Position numbers and translations under genes: made by a program. Source: Eutreptiella sp. 'Long Island Sound 2002' (Eukaryota; Euglenozoa; Euglenophyceae; Eutreptiales; Eutreptiaceae). Taken from it: a stretch of DNA of 64,000 nucleotides. The stretch is taken from the NCBI GenBank assembly GCA_964036045.1, contig OZ038399.1, forward strand, positions 25,657,349 to 25,721,348, in the 5' to 3' direction. Below are positions 52,124 to 64,000 of this stretch, one piece after another. The notes below the pieces were generated by a model. It did not search any database. It saw only the letters and a program-made list of their open reading frames with translations, and had not been told where the DNA came from. How positions within the stretch are numbered: the stretch's first letter is position 1; every line of letters begins with the position of its first letter.

Positions 52124-54785
52124 AGGCATAGGTGATGGAGCGACTTTCTCCACATAGGGGCCCGTGAAATTCGCATGGGTTAGGTACCCACTTTTGCTTT
52201 TGTCCTCATAGTGCATATAGGGGGCCTTGGGGCTGGTAGGTGTGACGTAATGACATTGCCACCTATGGGACCAGGAGATGAGGTAGCGACTTCTGATTTT
52301 CTCCCCGCATTTAGCATTGGAATCCCTGCAGATGGCAGAGCTAATGCAGGTATTGTGGCGACATGTGGGCTTTCGACACGGCAGGGGTTGGGTAGCCAAT
52401 TTTGAGGTTGTGCCCGTGATGAGCACTAAACACTTCGGAGATGTCAGGCGGGACGGAGCCATTTTGCCGGACACTGCCTTCCCGAATTGGAAGTGCACCC
52501 GGCCACTTCCTATTCTGTCCCCATGCTAAGATTTTGGGACCGCCAAGACGGGAGGGGCCGTGTACCCATTTTGCCCACCCGTGGCCCTCTAGAGTTCAAA
52601 GGTTAGCGAGCCACATGTGATCATGTTCCCCTACTAAAAGGGTAGGACCCCCGAGATGGCACGTGTGATGTGAACATCTTGCCCTCACACGCTCACCTCC
52701 CGCTGCAGGCAGCCTCTTCTGAGTTGTCCGCGTGCTAGGCATTGAGCCGAAGAGATGTGGTAGGGCCCATACATCTGTTGAGATGGCATGGGTTAAGTAG
52801 CCACATCTGGTTTTAGCCATGGGGTCAGCGCTCGGGACGCATGAGATGGGAGGGGTAATGTAGCTGCTATGGTGGCACATTCCCCTCTGAGTCAAAAGGG
52901 TTTGGGGGGCTCGTTGTGCTCTTGTTATCGTTTCGAGTACTCTGCTCCGTTGGCAGGGGTGATTTAGATATGTTGCCCACACATCGCACCCTCCAAAGGA
53001 AGGGTTCCGGCCGCCACATCTAATCTTTTTCCCGCCCTAAACTTTGGGCGACCTCCGAGATGACGTGGGTGATGTAGGCATCTTGCACACGTGAAGCTGC
53101 TGAGCGCACAGGGGTTCGTCACACTTCTAATTGTGTCCCTATGCCAACCACTAGGTACACGAAGGATTGCAGGATTCATGTACCCTGTTTGCCCACCAAC
53201 AATCTACCAAGATTGCATGGGTTAAGTAACTAGTCTTCTTTTGGAGCTATAGGGCAGCCGGCATGCTAGGGGTGATGGAACCACTTTGAGTGGACATTGT
53301 CCCCGAGACGGCATGGCTTAGGAACCCACATAGGACTTTGTCTCGGTGCTAAGCACCGAAAACCCCGTGATCGTAGGGGTGATTTAGGCACGTTGTCTTG
53401 ATGTGGGCCTCGGAGGGTGCACGGTTTAGGTGCACGGGCCAATGTGTGGGTAAACAAGCTATATTGCCTGTGCAATGCCCGGTCCGTGGTGCTGAGCCGA
53501 CGAACAGAATCAACGGTGACAAGGTAAACCCATGGTACCTCACGGGCCCATATGAGAGCACATTGGCTACATCATCCGGGATATCTCGGGGGTCCTCAGT
53601 GCCACTTTGGGATTTTGGTCCTCGTGCTGAGTTTTGGGGACCCCTTAGAGTCGAGGTGCTGTAACCACTTCGCCCATCTGTGGAACCAGTGGATTAACTA
53701 ACGACTTCTGATTTTTCCCCTGTCTTGAGCGTTGGTAACCCCCAAAATGGCAAGGTGGATGTAGTTGTTTGCCGACTCATGTGGTACGTATGCGTGTCCG
53801 CATGCGGGATATGGTGCTGGCATATGGACTGTAATAGACGGCAAGGGTTGGGTAGCCAGTTGTCATCTTGTTCTTGTGCTCAACACTGGGGAATTCTTAG
53901 ATGGCAATGGCAGGGGTGACGTAGCCATTTTCTGCACACATAGACTCCCTAATTGGGGTGTTTCGGCAGCCTCCTCCCAATAGCTCCCCGTGCTAGGAAT
54001 TTTGGACCCACAAGATAGCTGTGGTGATCTAGCCGCGTTGCCACATGGGCCTCCGGAGGCCAAGGGTCAGCGAGCCACCTGTGATCATGTCCCCCTACTA
54101 AAACGGTGTTGCCGCGTAGATGGCATGCGTGATGTGGACACCCCCCCCGCCTCCCACCCGCCGTGACTTAGCCACTTGCGTTTTGTCCATGTGCTAAGCA
54201 TTGATAACCCGAGAGGTTGTAGGGCTAATATAGCGCAAAGCACAATCAAGTCAGACTCTTCAGTGGGTCATAAGGCTGTGAAATAGTGAAGGACGGATCA
54301 AGCGTGCTCAGTAACATACAAAGCATTAAACACAGAATTGTATCTTTCACTGTAAACCAGAGCTGTGCCTTTTCGTCCTCAAACAACTTGGCTTTGCATT
54401 ACCGATTCATTTACAACAAACACTATGAACGAATGGTGGATCATTCAAAACGCAAACAGTGAATTTTGGGCGCGCGAGTGCGCGTGGTTGCTGAGGCCGC
54501 AAATCGGCAGTCTGTCAAAAAATAGACAGAAAAAATAGGAAATGGGGAAACACGAGAGAGAGAAGATCCCCAACAGGAATCCTCCCAGCCACCCTATCAA
54601 AGTGAAGCCAGGGCCGCTATCTCCGAGCCGAGCCAAAGGCATTGGCGCGCGCAGGAACCCGTCATGGGGCAGCCTTTGGCACGCCAGTACTTTACCCACC
54701 ATGTGACCCATGGGCGTGTCTGGACCTGCTTGGCACCGAGTTTGGTCAGGACTGTTAGCATGTTCGTGGATTTATCACCCCTATT

Positions 54786-55455
54786 TCAAGCCCAGAAGTC
54801 ACATTTTGACGCCAGACCTAGGCACAGTGAAGGGAGCACGGATGGCGCGTTTGGTGGCCAAGGGTCTGGCCATCGCTGTACATTGGACCGGGAAATGTTA
54901 GCCACGGACAGGACTTTAGAATGCAGTTGCGGGTGTATGTCATTTTTGGGGTGTAGGCACTGGGACACTTCAAGCACGTGGATGCACGAACCCATTTGTT
55001 CGAACTGGACGGGCATGCAGTAAATCGAGGCGAGAGTATGCTGGAATTCAGGAAGGCGCTGGAACAGCACTGATTTTTGGCCAAACAAGTAGATATTATC
55101 ACGGTAACGGCACGCAAGGATGTGGGGGGTAAAAAGGGCAACTGCAGTATTCTTGGGTCTCCTTGACCACCATATAGATACAAGCCAACTGGGCCGAATT
55201 CGGCCCCCCCATGGGCAGTCCCTGGACCTGATTGAGGACCCAGGCCCCGACACGGAAAAGCCCGTTTCTGGACAGTTCATAATCAATTTAGTCTAAGACG
55301 AGGTGCAGGGGTATATTCACAAAATAGGAGCTGGCAGTTGAATCCAACCGGTCTTCTGATTTAGCATTTTTCGACACAGCGAACCACGAAATCGGGCGGC
55401 GGGAGCGTCGGGCTTCCTGGACCTTGGTCAGCGCATAGACTACAGCGTCTCGCAC
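54786..55455 (-). pseudogene. Diverged reverse transcriptase, copy C, extra nonsense codon
   Basis: Same motifs and frame changes as in A and B. In addition, the Tyr codon of HLVLDYIDYEL has become a stop (TAA, around 55290), so decay has gone further here. Confidence 0.6.
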
Positions 55456-56566
55456 ATGGGGGGGTGGGTATTTCTGTATACATGTTTACCATGTCTTGTT
55501 CGGCTCCACACCACTCCATGGGGTCACTGGCAGCCGAGTCACAGGCTGTGGTGAAGCGCTGTTTAGACTCCTGCATGTTCCAGCCCTCGAGGTTAGACGA
55601 CAATTCAGAAAAGGATTTAATGAGCAGGGACAGACACCGGCCCACGAGTGAACCTTCATGGGAGGAGGATGAAGAAGATGCATCTTCCTCGGCTTGTTTT
55701 TTCTTGGCCTTTTTTCTCCGTGCTTGTTTGTCGTTGTCATTGGATTCATTTCCCGACTCCTCGGAAGATCAGTTTTGAGACTTGGCCCATTCTTGAATAG
55801 AGATGTCACGGGAGGCATCAACACCGCCCACAATGGACTCTATGGTTCCTTTTTTGGGGATCCATGCCAACACCGGCTCGCCGTAGGACCATGAGTTTCC
55901 CGATGCGTGCTCATTCACGTGGTTAGTGAATGCATGGGCATAGGATTTTGTCTTGAAGACAAAGATGACGGTAACAAAAATAAACACGGAGTCTTTGCGG
56001 GTGAAAGAGATAGTGCCACGGAAGCCACGAGACCGAGATTGAGCAAATGTAATGAGGTCGGCCGGGGCCGTAGCCGGGTCCCAACCCGTGGTGAGAACCG
56101 ATTCCTTTGGATCAAAAGATCCTTCATACCGTGAATTTTTTTTAGCAATGGATTTTTTGCTAAAGAGTCTTTCTTGCACGCAAAGTTCGGTGGACTCTCT
56201 TTCAAGCGCAATACGGGACTTCTCAATCGTCTCTTTCATGTAGGAATAGTACGCGCGGTTGTATGGGCATTGACAATCCTTCGTGAAATGGGATGCATCA
56301 CCACATTTAATGCAAAGGTAGGGGCCGCCGGGAGAGTGGGAATTGCCATGGCTCTTGCCATCACTTTTGACGCCTTTTCCGGCCTTTCCTTTCGCGCCTT
56401 TACCCTTTCCTTTGCCGGCTTTGCCTTTGCCGTCACGGCCTTTGGAGCCGGAGTATGATTGATAGGAATTCCAAGAAGGGTAGTCATGGGCATACCCAGA
56501 ATCATGTTGCCAAAAGTCCGCCCAAGATTCGTTCCATGAAGAGTCCCAATTGTTATTCCAAGCCAT
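55361..56566 (-). pseudogene. ORF1 CCHC protein, copy C
   Basis: 401 codons with the same TGA (55769-55771) as copy B. The CCHC knuckle is intact. A Cys-to-Ser change (ECKQRF to ESKQRF) lies in the C-terminal part. Confidence 0.75.
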
Positions 56567-59006
56567 GAGATAGATGAGTCAAATTTTTTCACGTGTTTGC
56601 ACCTTGCCAAAGTAGTAGAGTTACTCTCACGCACTACGTCTCCGTGTGATCGGTTCCAGAGCAAAGCACAATCAAGTCAGACTCTTCAATGGGCCATAAG
56701 GCTGTGAAATAGTGAAGGACGGATCAAGCGTGCTCAGTAACATACAAAGCATTAAACACGGGATTGTATCTTTCACCGTAAACCACAGCTGTGCCTTTTC
56801 GTCCTCAAACAACTTGGCTTTGCATTAACGATTCATTTACAACAAACACTATGAACGACCGGTGGATCATTCAAAACGCAAACAGTGAATTTTGGGCGCG
56901 CGAGTGCGCGTGGTCGCTGAGGCCGCAAATCGGCAGTCAGTCAAAAAATAGAAAGAAAAAATAGGAAATGGGGAAACACGAGACAGAGAAGATCCCCGGC
57001 AGTAAGCCCCTTTGCCCACATGCGGTCCGTTTGGATGGCATGGATTAAACAGCCCCTTCTGAATTCTTGCAATGTGAGCATCGGGGACACCCGAGATGTG
57101 TGTGGCAATGTACCCGCCATGCTGGCCTCTGCCGTCCCCTACACCGCAAGATGTAGGTGGCTAGTGATGTGCTCGTTTTCTTTCGCTCTTAACAAAAGGG
57201 GCCAACGGCAAGATCCCTCTTGCCCACATGTCACTGTCCCAAAAAGAAGGGTTTCAGCAGGCCCTTCCCATCTTGTTCCCGTGCTAAACATTGGTGGTGC
57301 CCCAAAATCGCACGGGTGATGTAGGCATGTTGCACACATGAGCCCCAAAAGGACACGGTTTTACTCTCCAGTTCTAATTTTGTCGTTGTGCTAAGCTTTG
57401 CGAACTCTATGGATGACGGGGGTGATGTACAACCCTTTTGCCCACCCAGGTTCTTTTGAGATGGCATGGGATAAGTAGCAAATTCTGAATTTGTCACCGT
57501 GGTCGGCATTGGCGACCTCTGAGAGGGCACGGGTCATTGAGCCAGTTTGCATGCACATTGGCACCTGAGACGGCATGGGTTGCACAACCACTACTAATTT
57601 TGTCTCGGACCCCGGCACCCGGAAGCCCGTGATGGCAGGGGTGATCTGGGCACGTTGCCACATTTGGGCCTCTAAGGCTGCAAGGTTTGGATATCCATCT
57701 CTGATGTGCCCCCCCTTTTGAGCACTTGGTACTCCCAAGATAAGCGTGATGATGCACCCACTTTGCTCCTATATGGTCCCATGAAATAGCATGTGTTTGG
57801 GTTGGCACTTCTGATTTCGTCCTCGTGCTTGGTAAAGTTTTCTGAAATTCTCCCCGTATTTAGTATTTGGAACCCCCAAGGTGGCAGGGCAGATGTAGCC
57901 ATTGTGCGCGCATGGGGACCCTCCAGACGGCCAATTCTAATGTTGTTTTCCATGCTAAGCACTGGGGACTTCCGAGACGTGAGGCGGGATGTAGCCATTT
58001 GGCCCACACGTGGGCTTCCCAAATGCGGTTGTTCGGCCAGCCGCTTCCTACTTTCTCCCCGTTCCGACATTTGGGGACCGACAAGATTGCAGGGGGCATG
58101 TAGCGAGTTTGCCCACACATGGCCCCTTGGAGGTTGAAGGATAGCCAGCCATATGTGATTTTGTTCCCCTTCTACAATCAGAGTACTCTTTGATGGCACG
58201 TGTGATGTGGACTCTCGGGTGATGTACGGGTTGAATAGAGTGGAGAATGTGTGTTGTCAACCCCGCAGCAAAAACCATTGATGATTGTTTGGATATGTTT
58301 GCCATTTTGCTCAGTTCGTGCAGATATGTGTGTGGTCCCCCAAGTTTGTAGGGTGCACGTAGGCTCTTCCGATTTTCCGCCTATGTGAAATAATAAGGGG
58401 GAGGGAGGTGAAGTAGCCACTTTGTCCACGTATGGGCCCGTGAGCTGGCATGGTTTTAGGTTGCTACCTGTGATTCTCTCCACGTGCCAACAATTTGGAC
58501 ATCTAAGATTGGCACGGGTGATGTAGCCACTTTGCCCGCATATCACCGCCTGTGACTTCCGCAGTCGCCAACTTCCGAAATATATATCTTGCTTCAAGTT
58601 GTGCGGTATATGCTGCTAGGGCTTGTTCTTTGACAAGTCTAGCGGTATCACGTCTTCACGGTTAGGCCCCTACATGGCGGGTTCCGCGGCACATGACCTT
58701 ACATTCCACTCCGTCCCACAGACCCACATTTGCCACTTCACACTTACAGGTGAGCAGGTGCGGACATCATCAGAGACAGATGAATACAATATGTAGATTG
58801 ACCCCATGGTTTGTACTGCATATGTGCGGCGCCGCCGGTCAGCCCTAATTACCGGATGAGGATCACAATGGAACCAAGCACTGAAAGTCCCTATGGCGGG
58901 CGCATTCAGTCAATCAGATACCGACCATCAACCCCCCATTCCACTCTGTAAAAGCAGATACATAGGCTTTTCTTGTAATTGTCTCCAAGAGCATCTTAGC
59001 AATATG

Positions 59007-59249
59007 TTAGCGTAGTTTCTCCTCGTCTGCCATTAGACTGGCATTTCCCTTTTCCACAAGCTCTAGTGCTTCATGAATGCCCATTGCACGACAATTGAAG
59101 ATCTTTGGGGTGGGTTTGCGGCGCATTCTAGGAAAGAGTACACCACTCAAGGTCCCTTGCTCTACCAACACCACAACTCTGGCCGCCGCTAGGGATCGTG
59201 CTGCATTGGAGGCCTCTTCCTCCCCAGGGCTGAGTTCCCTTGGGTCCAT
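59007..59249 (-). CDS. 80-residue hypothetical ORF, unit C
   Basis: Copy of the frame at 26588-26830, starting MDPRELSPGEEE. It differs from the unit A copy only at residue 2. Function unknown; see the unit A entry. Confidence 0.4.
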   Translation of the reverse strand: MDPRELSPGEEEASNAARSLAAARVVVLVEQGTLSGVLFPRMRRKPTPKIFNCRAMGIHEALELVEKGNASLMADEEKLR

Positions 59250-59884
59250 CTCTCTCCGGTCTTTACTTCACTCCTTTTACCCAACTGAAAGGAAAGATAG
59301 AAGCATCGAATGCTAGGACACCTATCGTGACAATGTTTGAGTTGTCGGTGTCTGCTTGTGTGGTTGTGTGTCTCTGTGCGTGTGTGTGCATGTGTGGTTT
59401 GTCCAAGGTACACACAAGCATGTTGAACGTGCAAGGTTCATATTTCCATCTTCGTGCAATGTTGTGTGTAGGCATGTGGCAAGTGTGATGCCCAAATAGA
59501 AAATGCAAAGTTTCACTCCTAAATGTGCATTCATGACCCCAAATCGACGGTGCATCCTTCGTTCATCTGTTGCAACATGCAAGACAAAGCAAAACCTGCT
59601 AGCCTTTTTGCAGATTGCCACCTTTGATGTCCTTTCGCTTCACCTGGAAGGTTTGCATAAGGTGCGGACCACCGTCGCCGATGCTCTCGCCTCCGCCAGT
59701 GGAACTGGATGACGAGCTGGTTCCTGGGTAGGAGAAATGGTCACCATCTCATTGCTCAGACTTGATGCATTGTCCACACTCTTCCATGGCAGTCCGCAAA
59801 TTATGCCTTTATGCAAAAAGATGATGCATCCACAATGGAGCGCAGTTGTGGGCAAGGTTGGTAGAGATGTGAAAGGTTGGTTCC

Positions 59885-62800
59885 TCGCGGGCCTCTAGGG
59901 CTCAAGGGTTAGCAAGCCAGCCGTGGGCCTATTCCCCTACTAAAACGCATGATGTGAGTCACTTGCGTGTTAGATGGTAGGGCTGATGCAGCCCCGTGGC
60001 CCACATACGATCTCTTGAGATGCCATGGATTAAGTAGCCGTGTCTTAATTTTATCACGTGTTGAGCAATGGGCACCCCCGAGTTGGAGGGGTTGATGGAG
60101 GGGTTCCAACACATAGAGGATAACGAAGAGCCGGATTTGGTGAACAAGTGGTGGTATGGTAATGATTGCATAGATGCATAACTAGTACCACGTGAATCCG
60201 GGTGCAAATGGAGATATAACGATTAAAACGACAATCGAATGGCATGGGTTAGGTAGCCGATTATGGTTTTTTCCTCATTGTGATATTCGGGGAACCCCGG
60301 GGACAATAGGTGTGATGTAGCCACATTGCCTACCTTTGCGACCAACAGATATGGTGCAACACCTGGTTTTCTCCCCGTATTGAGCATTGGGAATCCGTGA
60401 TGTAGCTATGTGCCGGCACCTGTAGTATGTGTGTTTCTCCGCATGTGGGATATGGTGGAGAGGGCAGCGGTTAGGTACCTAATTCTTGTTTTGTTCCCGT
60501 GCCCAGCACTGGGGACTTCCGAAACGGCAACGGCAGTGTAAATATAGCCATTTTGCCCACACCCGGGCTTCCCAATTGGGGTGTTTCAGCAGCCTCTTCT
60601 CTTTTTCTCTCTATGCTTAGACTTCAGGACCCAAAAGATGGTACTTGTGATCGAGCAACTTTGCCGACATGCGGGCCTCTAGGGCTCAAGGGTTAGCAAG
60701 CCAGCTGTGGGCCTATTCCCCTACTAAAACGCATGATGTGAGTCACTTGCGTGTTAGATGGTAGGGCTGATGCAGCCCCGTGGCCCACATACGATCTCTT
60801 GAGATGCCATGGATTAAGTAGCTGTGTCTTAATTTTATCACGTGTTGAGCAATGGGCACCCCCCGAGTTGGAGGGGTTGATGTAGCCGCTGGGCCGACAT
60901 TTCCCCCCCCCCCCCCCCGGGATGGATCGGTTTGGATGGCTAGTTATGATCTCGTTTTCGTTCTCAGTACTTGGGGCTGATGGTAGGGGTGATGTAGCCA
61001 TGTTGCCCACACGTCGCTGCTCCAAAAGGAATGGCTCGAGTAGCCACTTTTGCTCTTGCTGCCGTGCCAAACATTGGTGGACCTCCAAACTAGCACAGGT
61101 GATGTAGGCATCTTGCACACATGAGCCCCCCCCCCCCCAAAAGGACAAGGTTCCATTTCCCATTTCAGATTTTGTCGTTCTGCCAAGCATTGATTACACC
61201 AAAGCTGATAAGGCTGATGTAGCCCTTTAGCTCACTGAGGGTGTCATGGGATGGCATGGGTTAAGTAGCAACTTCTAATATTTTCTCCGTCATGACCATG
61301 GAGGACCCCTCATACGGTAAAGGTGATGCAGCCCCTTTGCTTGCACCATGGCCTCTGAGACGCCATGGGTTACACAGCCACTTCTGATTTTCTCCGGGAG
61401 CTCAACACTAGGAACCCTGTGATGGCACGGGTGACCTAGCCGTATTGCCTCGATTCGGGCCCCTGAGCCTGCATGGTTTAGATGTCCCTTTCCCATTTTC
61501 TTTCTTTCTCAGCACCGGGGACCCCCGAGATCCCCGGGATGATGTAGCCACTTTGCACACAAATGGGCTTGTGAAATAGCATGGGTTTAGTTCGGCACTT
61601 CTTTTTCTGTTCCTCTGATGGGCACCACGGACCTCTTGGATGGCATAGGTGATGGAGCGACTTTCTCCACATAGGGGCCCGTGAAATTCGCATGGGTTAG
61701 GTACCCACTTTTGCTTTTGTCCTCATAGTGCATATAGGGGGCCTTGGGGCTGGTAGGTGTGACGTAATGACATTGCCACCTATGGGACCAGGAGATGAGG
61801 TAGCGACTTCTGATTTTCTCCCCGCATTTAGCATTGGAATCCCTGCAGATGGCAGAGCTAATGTAGGTATTGTGGCGACATGTGGGCTCTCGACACGGCA
61901 GGGGTTGGGTAGCCAATTTTGAGGTTGTGCCCGTGATGAGCACCAAACACTTCGGAGATGTCAGGCGGGACGGAGCCATTTTGCCGGACACTGCCTTCCC
62001 GAATTGGAAGTGCACCCGGCCACTTCCTATTCTGTCCCCATGCTAAGATTTTGGGACCGCCAAGACGGGAGGGGCCGTGTACCCATTTTGCCCACCCGTG
62101 GCCCTCTAGAGTTCAAAGGTTAGCGAGCCACATGTGATCATGTTCCCCTACTAAAAGGGTAGGACCCCCGAGATGGCACGTGTGATGTGAACATCTTGCC
62201 CTCACACGCTCACCTCCCGCTGCAGGCAGCCTCTTCTGAGTTGTCCGCGTGCTAGGCATTGAGCCGAAGAGATGTGGTAGGGCCCATACATCTGTTGAGA
62301 TGGCATGGGTTAAGTAGCCACATCTGGTTTTAGCCATGGGGTCAGCGTTCGGGACGCATGAGATGGGAGGGGTAATGTAGCTGCTATGGTGGCACATTCC
62401 CCTCTGAGTCAAAAGGGTTTGGGGGGCTCGTTGTGCTCTTGTTATCGTTTCGAGTACTCTGCTCCGTTGGCAGGGGTGATTTAGATATGTTGCCCACACA
62501 TCGCACCCTCCAAAGGAAGGGTTCCGGCCGCCACATCTAATCTTTTTCCCGCCCTAAACTTTGGGCGACCTCCGAGATGACGTGGGTGATGTAGGCATCT
62601 TGCACACGTGAAGCTGCTGAGCGCACAGGGGTTCGTCACACTTCTAATTGTGTCCCTATGCCAACCACTAGGTACACGAAGGATTGCAGGATTCATGTAC
62701 CCTGTTTGCCCACCAACAATCTACCAAGATTGCATGGGTTAAGTAACTAGTCTTCTTTTGGAGCTATAGGGCAGCCGGCATGCTAGGGGTGATGGAACCA

Positions 62801-64000
62801 CTTTGAGTGGACATTGTCCCCGAGACGGCATGGCTTAGGAACCCACATAGGACTTTGTCTCGGTGCTAAGCACCGAAAACCCCCGTGATCGTAGGGGTGA
62901 TTTAGGCACGTTGTCTTGATGTGGGCCTCGGAGGGTGCACGGTTTAGGTGCACGGGCCAATGTGTGGGTAAACAAGCTATATTGCCCGTGCAATGCCCGG
63001 TCCGTGGTGCTGAGCCGACGAACAGAATCAACGGTGACAAGGTAAACCCATGGTACCTCACGGGCCCATATGAGAGCACATTGGCTACATCATCCGGGAT
63101 ATCTCGGGGGTCCTCAGTGCCACTTTGGGATTTTGGTCCTCGTGCTGAGTTTTGGGGACCCCTTAGAGTCGAGGTGCTGTAACCACTTCGCCCATCTGTG
63201 GAACCAGTGGATTAACTAACGACTTCTGATTTTTCCCCTGTCTTGAGCGTTGGTAACCCCCAAAATGGCAAGGTGGATGTAGTTGTTTGCCGGCTCATGT
63301 GGTACGTATGCGTGTCCGCATGCGGGATATGGTGCTGGCATATGGACTGTAATAGACGGCAAGGGTTGGGTAGCCAATTGTCATCTTGTTCTTGTGCTCA
63401 ACACTGGGGAATTCTTAGATGGCAATGGCAGGGGTGACGTAGCCATTTTCTGCACACATAGACTCCCTAATTGGGGTGTTTCGGCAGCCTCCTCCCAATA
63501 GCTCCCCGTGCTAGGAATTTTGGACCCACAAGATAGCTGTGGTTATCTAGCCGCGTTGCCACATGGGCCTCCGGAGGCCAAGGGTCAGCGAGCCACCTGT
63601 GATCATGTCCCCCTACTAAAACGGTGTTGCCGCGTAGATGGCATGCGTGATGTGGACACCCCCCCCGCCTCCCACCCGCCGTGACTTAGCCACTTGCGTT
63701 TTGTCCATGTGCTAAGCATTGATAACCCGAGAGGTTGTAGGGCTAATATAGCGCAAAGCACAATCAAGTCAGACTCTTCAGTGGGTCATAAGGCTGTGAA
63801 ATAGTGAAGGACGGATCAAGCGTGCTCAGTAACATACAAAGCATTAAACACAGAATTGTATCTTTCACCGTAAACCACAGCTGTGCCTTTTCGTCCTCAA
63901 ACAACTTGGCTTTGCATTACCGATTCATTTACAACAAACACTATGAACGAATGGTGGATCATTCAAAACGCAAACAGTGAATTTTGGGCGCGCGAGTGCG
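59885..64000. repeat. Long duplicated unit D (cut by window end)
   Basis: It begins directly after unit C with sequence equivalent to about 7183 of unit A, so C and D are head-to-tail like A and B but joined at a different point. It contains satellite to 63752 and the first 248 bp of the small retroelement. The chromovirus target reads CAGTA (60965-60969) and is empty. Poly-C runs near 60903-60918 and 61126-61138 vary in length against B. Confidence 0.9.
63753..64000 (-). mobile_element. Small terminal-repeat retroelement, copy D, start of left repeat only
   Basis: It begins GCAAAGCACAATC as in the other copies, carries the left-repeat variants, and runs off the window. Confidence 0.85.

Larger units (their letters stand above)
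54235..56997 (-). mobile_element. Small terminal-repeat retroelement, copy C
   Basis: Both direct repeats are complete (54235-54571 and 56661-56997, 337 bp each). The copy has the same total length as copy A (2763 bp). Confidence 0.75.
52124..59884. repeat. Long duplicated unit C (5' truncated)
   Basis: It matches unit A from the point equivalent to 19706 through its end at GTGAAAGGTTGGTTCC. It contains satellite (52124-54234), the small retroelement (54235-56997), satellite (56998-58570) and the non-satellite tail (58570-59884) with its GT tract near 59355-59395. Its variants group it with B and D rather than A. Confidence 0.9.

Overview
The window is nuclear DNA from a eukaryote. It holds no operons, ribosome binding sites or bacterial gene order. 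It does hold LTR, LINE and other reverse-transcriptase elements, long satellites, and two pieces of host coding sequence with GT-AG splice sites. The species cannot be fixed from sequence alone; a repeat-rich protist or alga is plausible. The retrotransposon primer site matches initiator tRNA-Met ending TAGCAGAGG...CCA-style, as in animals, fungi and several protists.

Layout. 1-3200 is C/G-rich DNA with no firm gene. 3200-5640 and most of 6645-8265, 19028-21815 and 24579-26150 consist of an old, strongly diverged satellite with about 108-bp monomers. This satellite is embedded in a long duplicated unit of about 9.7 kb (without the later insertion). The unit occurs as A (7019-27462) followed directly by B (27463-34210, 3' truncated), and as C (52124-59884, 5' truncated) followed directly by D (59885-64000, cut by the window end). 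Each unit carries one copy of a small minus-strand retroelement with 337-bp direct terminal repeats, a CCHC ORF and a diverged reverse transcriptase (A 21816-24578, B 31490-34210, C 54235-56997, D from 63753).

Unit A alone was hit by a 10.76-kb Ty3/gypsy chromovirus (8266-19027). Its LTRs are 532 bp and identical as far as I can read, its target duplication is CAGCA, and the uninterrupted site survives in unit B. The element encodes Gag, then protease, an NPPF-containing methyltransferase-like domain, RT, RNase H, integrase and a chromodomain. Gag starts inside the 5' LTR and reads through the primer binding site. Gag and Pol are separated by a one-base frame change and an in-frame UAG.

Between units B and C lie a 306-bp tandem satellite array with higher-order structure (34311-43164), a decayed APE-type LINE on the minus strand (about 44244-48588), one protein-kinase exon (49586-49670, minus), and the last two exons of an unidentified gene (51170-51746, minus) whose upstream part is cut off by unit C. 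The window as a whole looks like heterochromatin or a subtelomere-like repeat block, in which nested age can be read: satellite, then small retroelement, then segmental duplication, then chromovirus.
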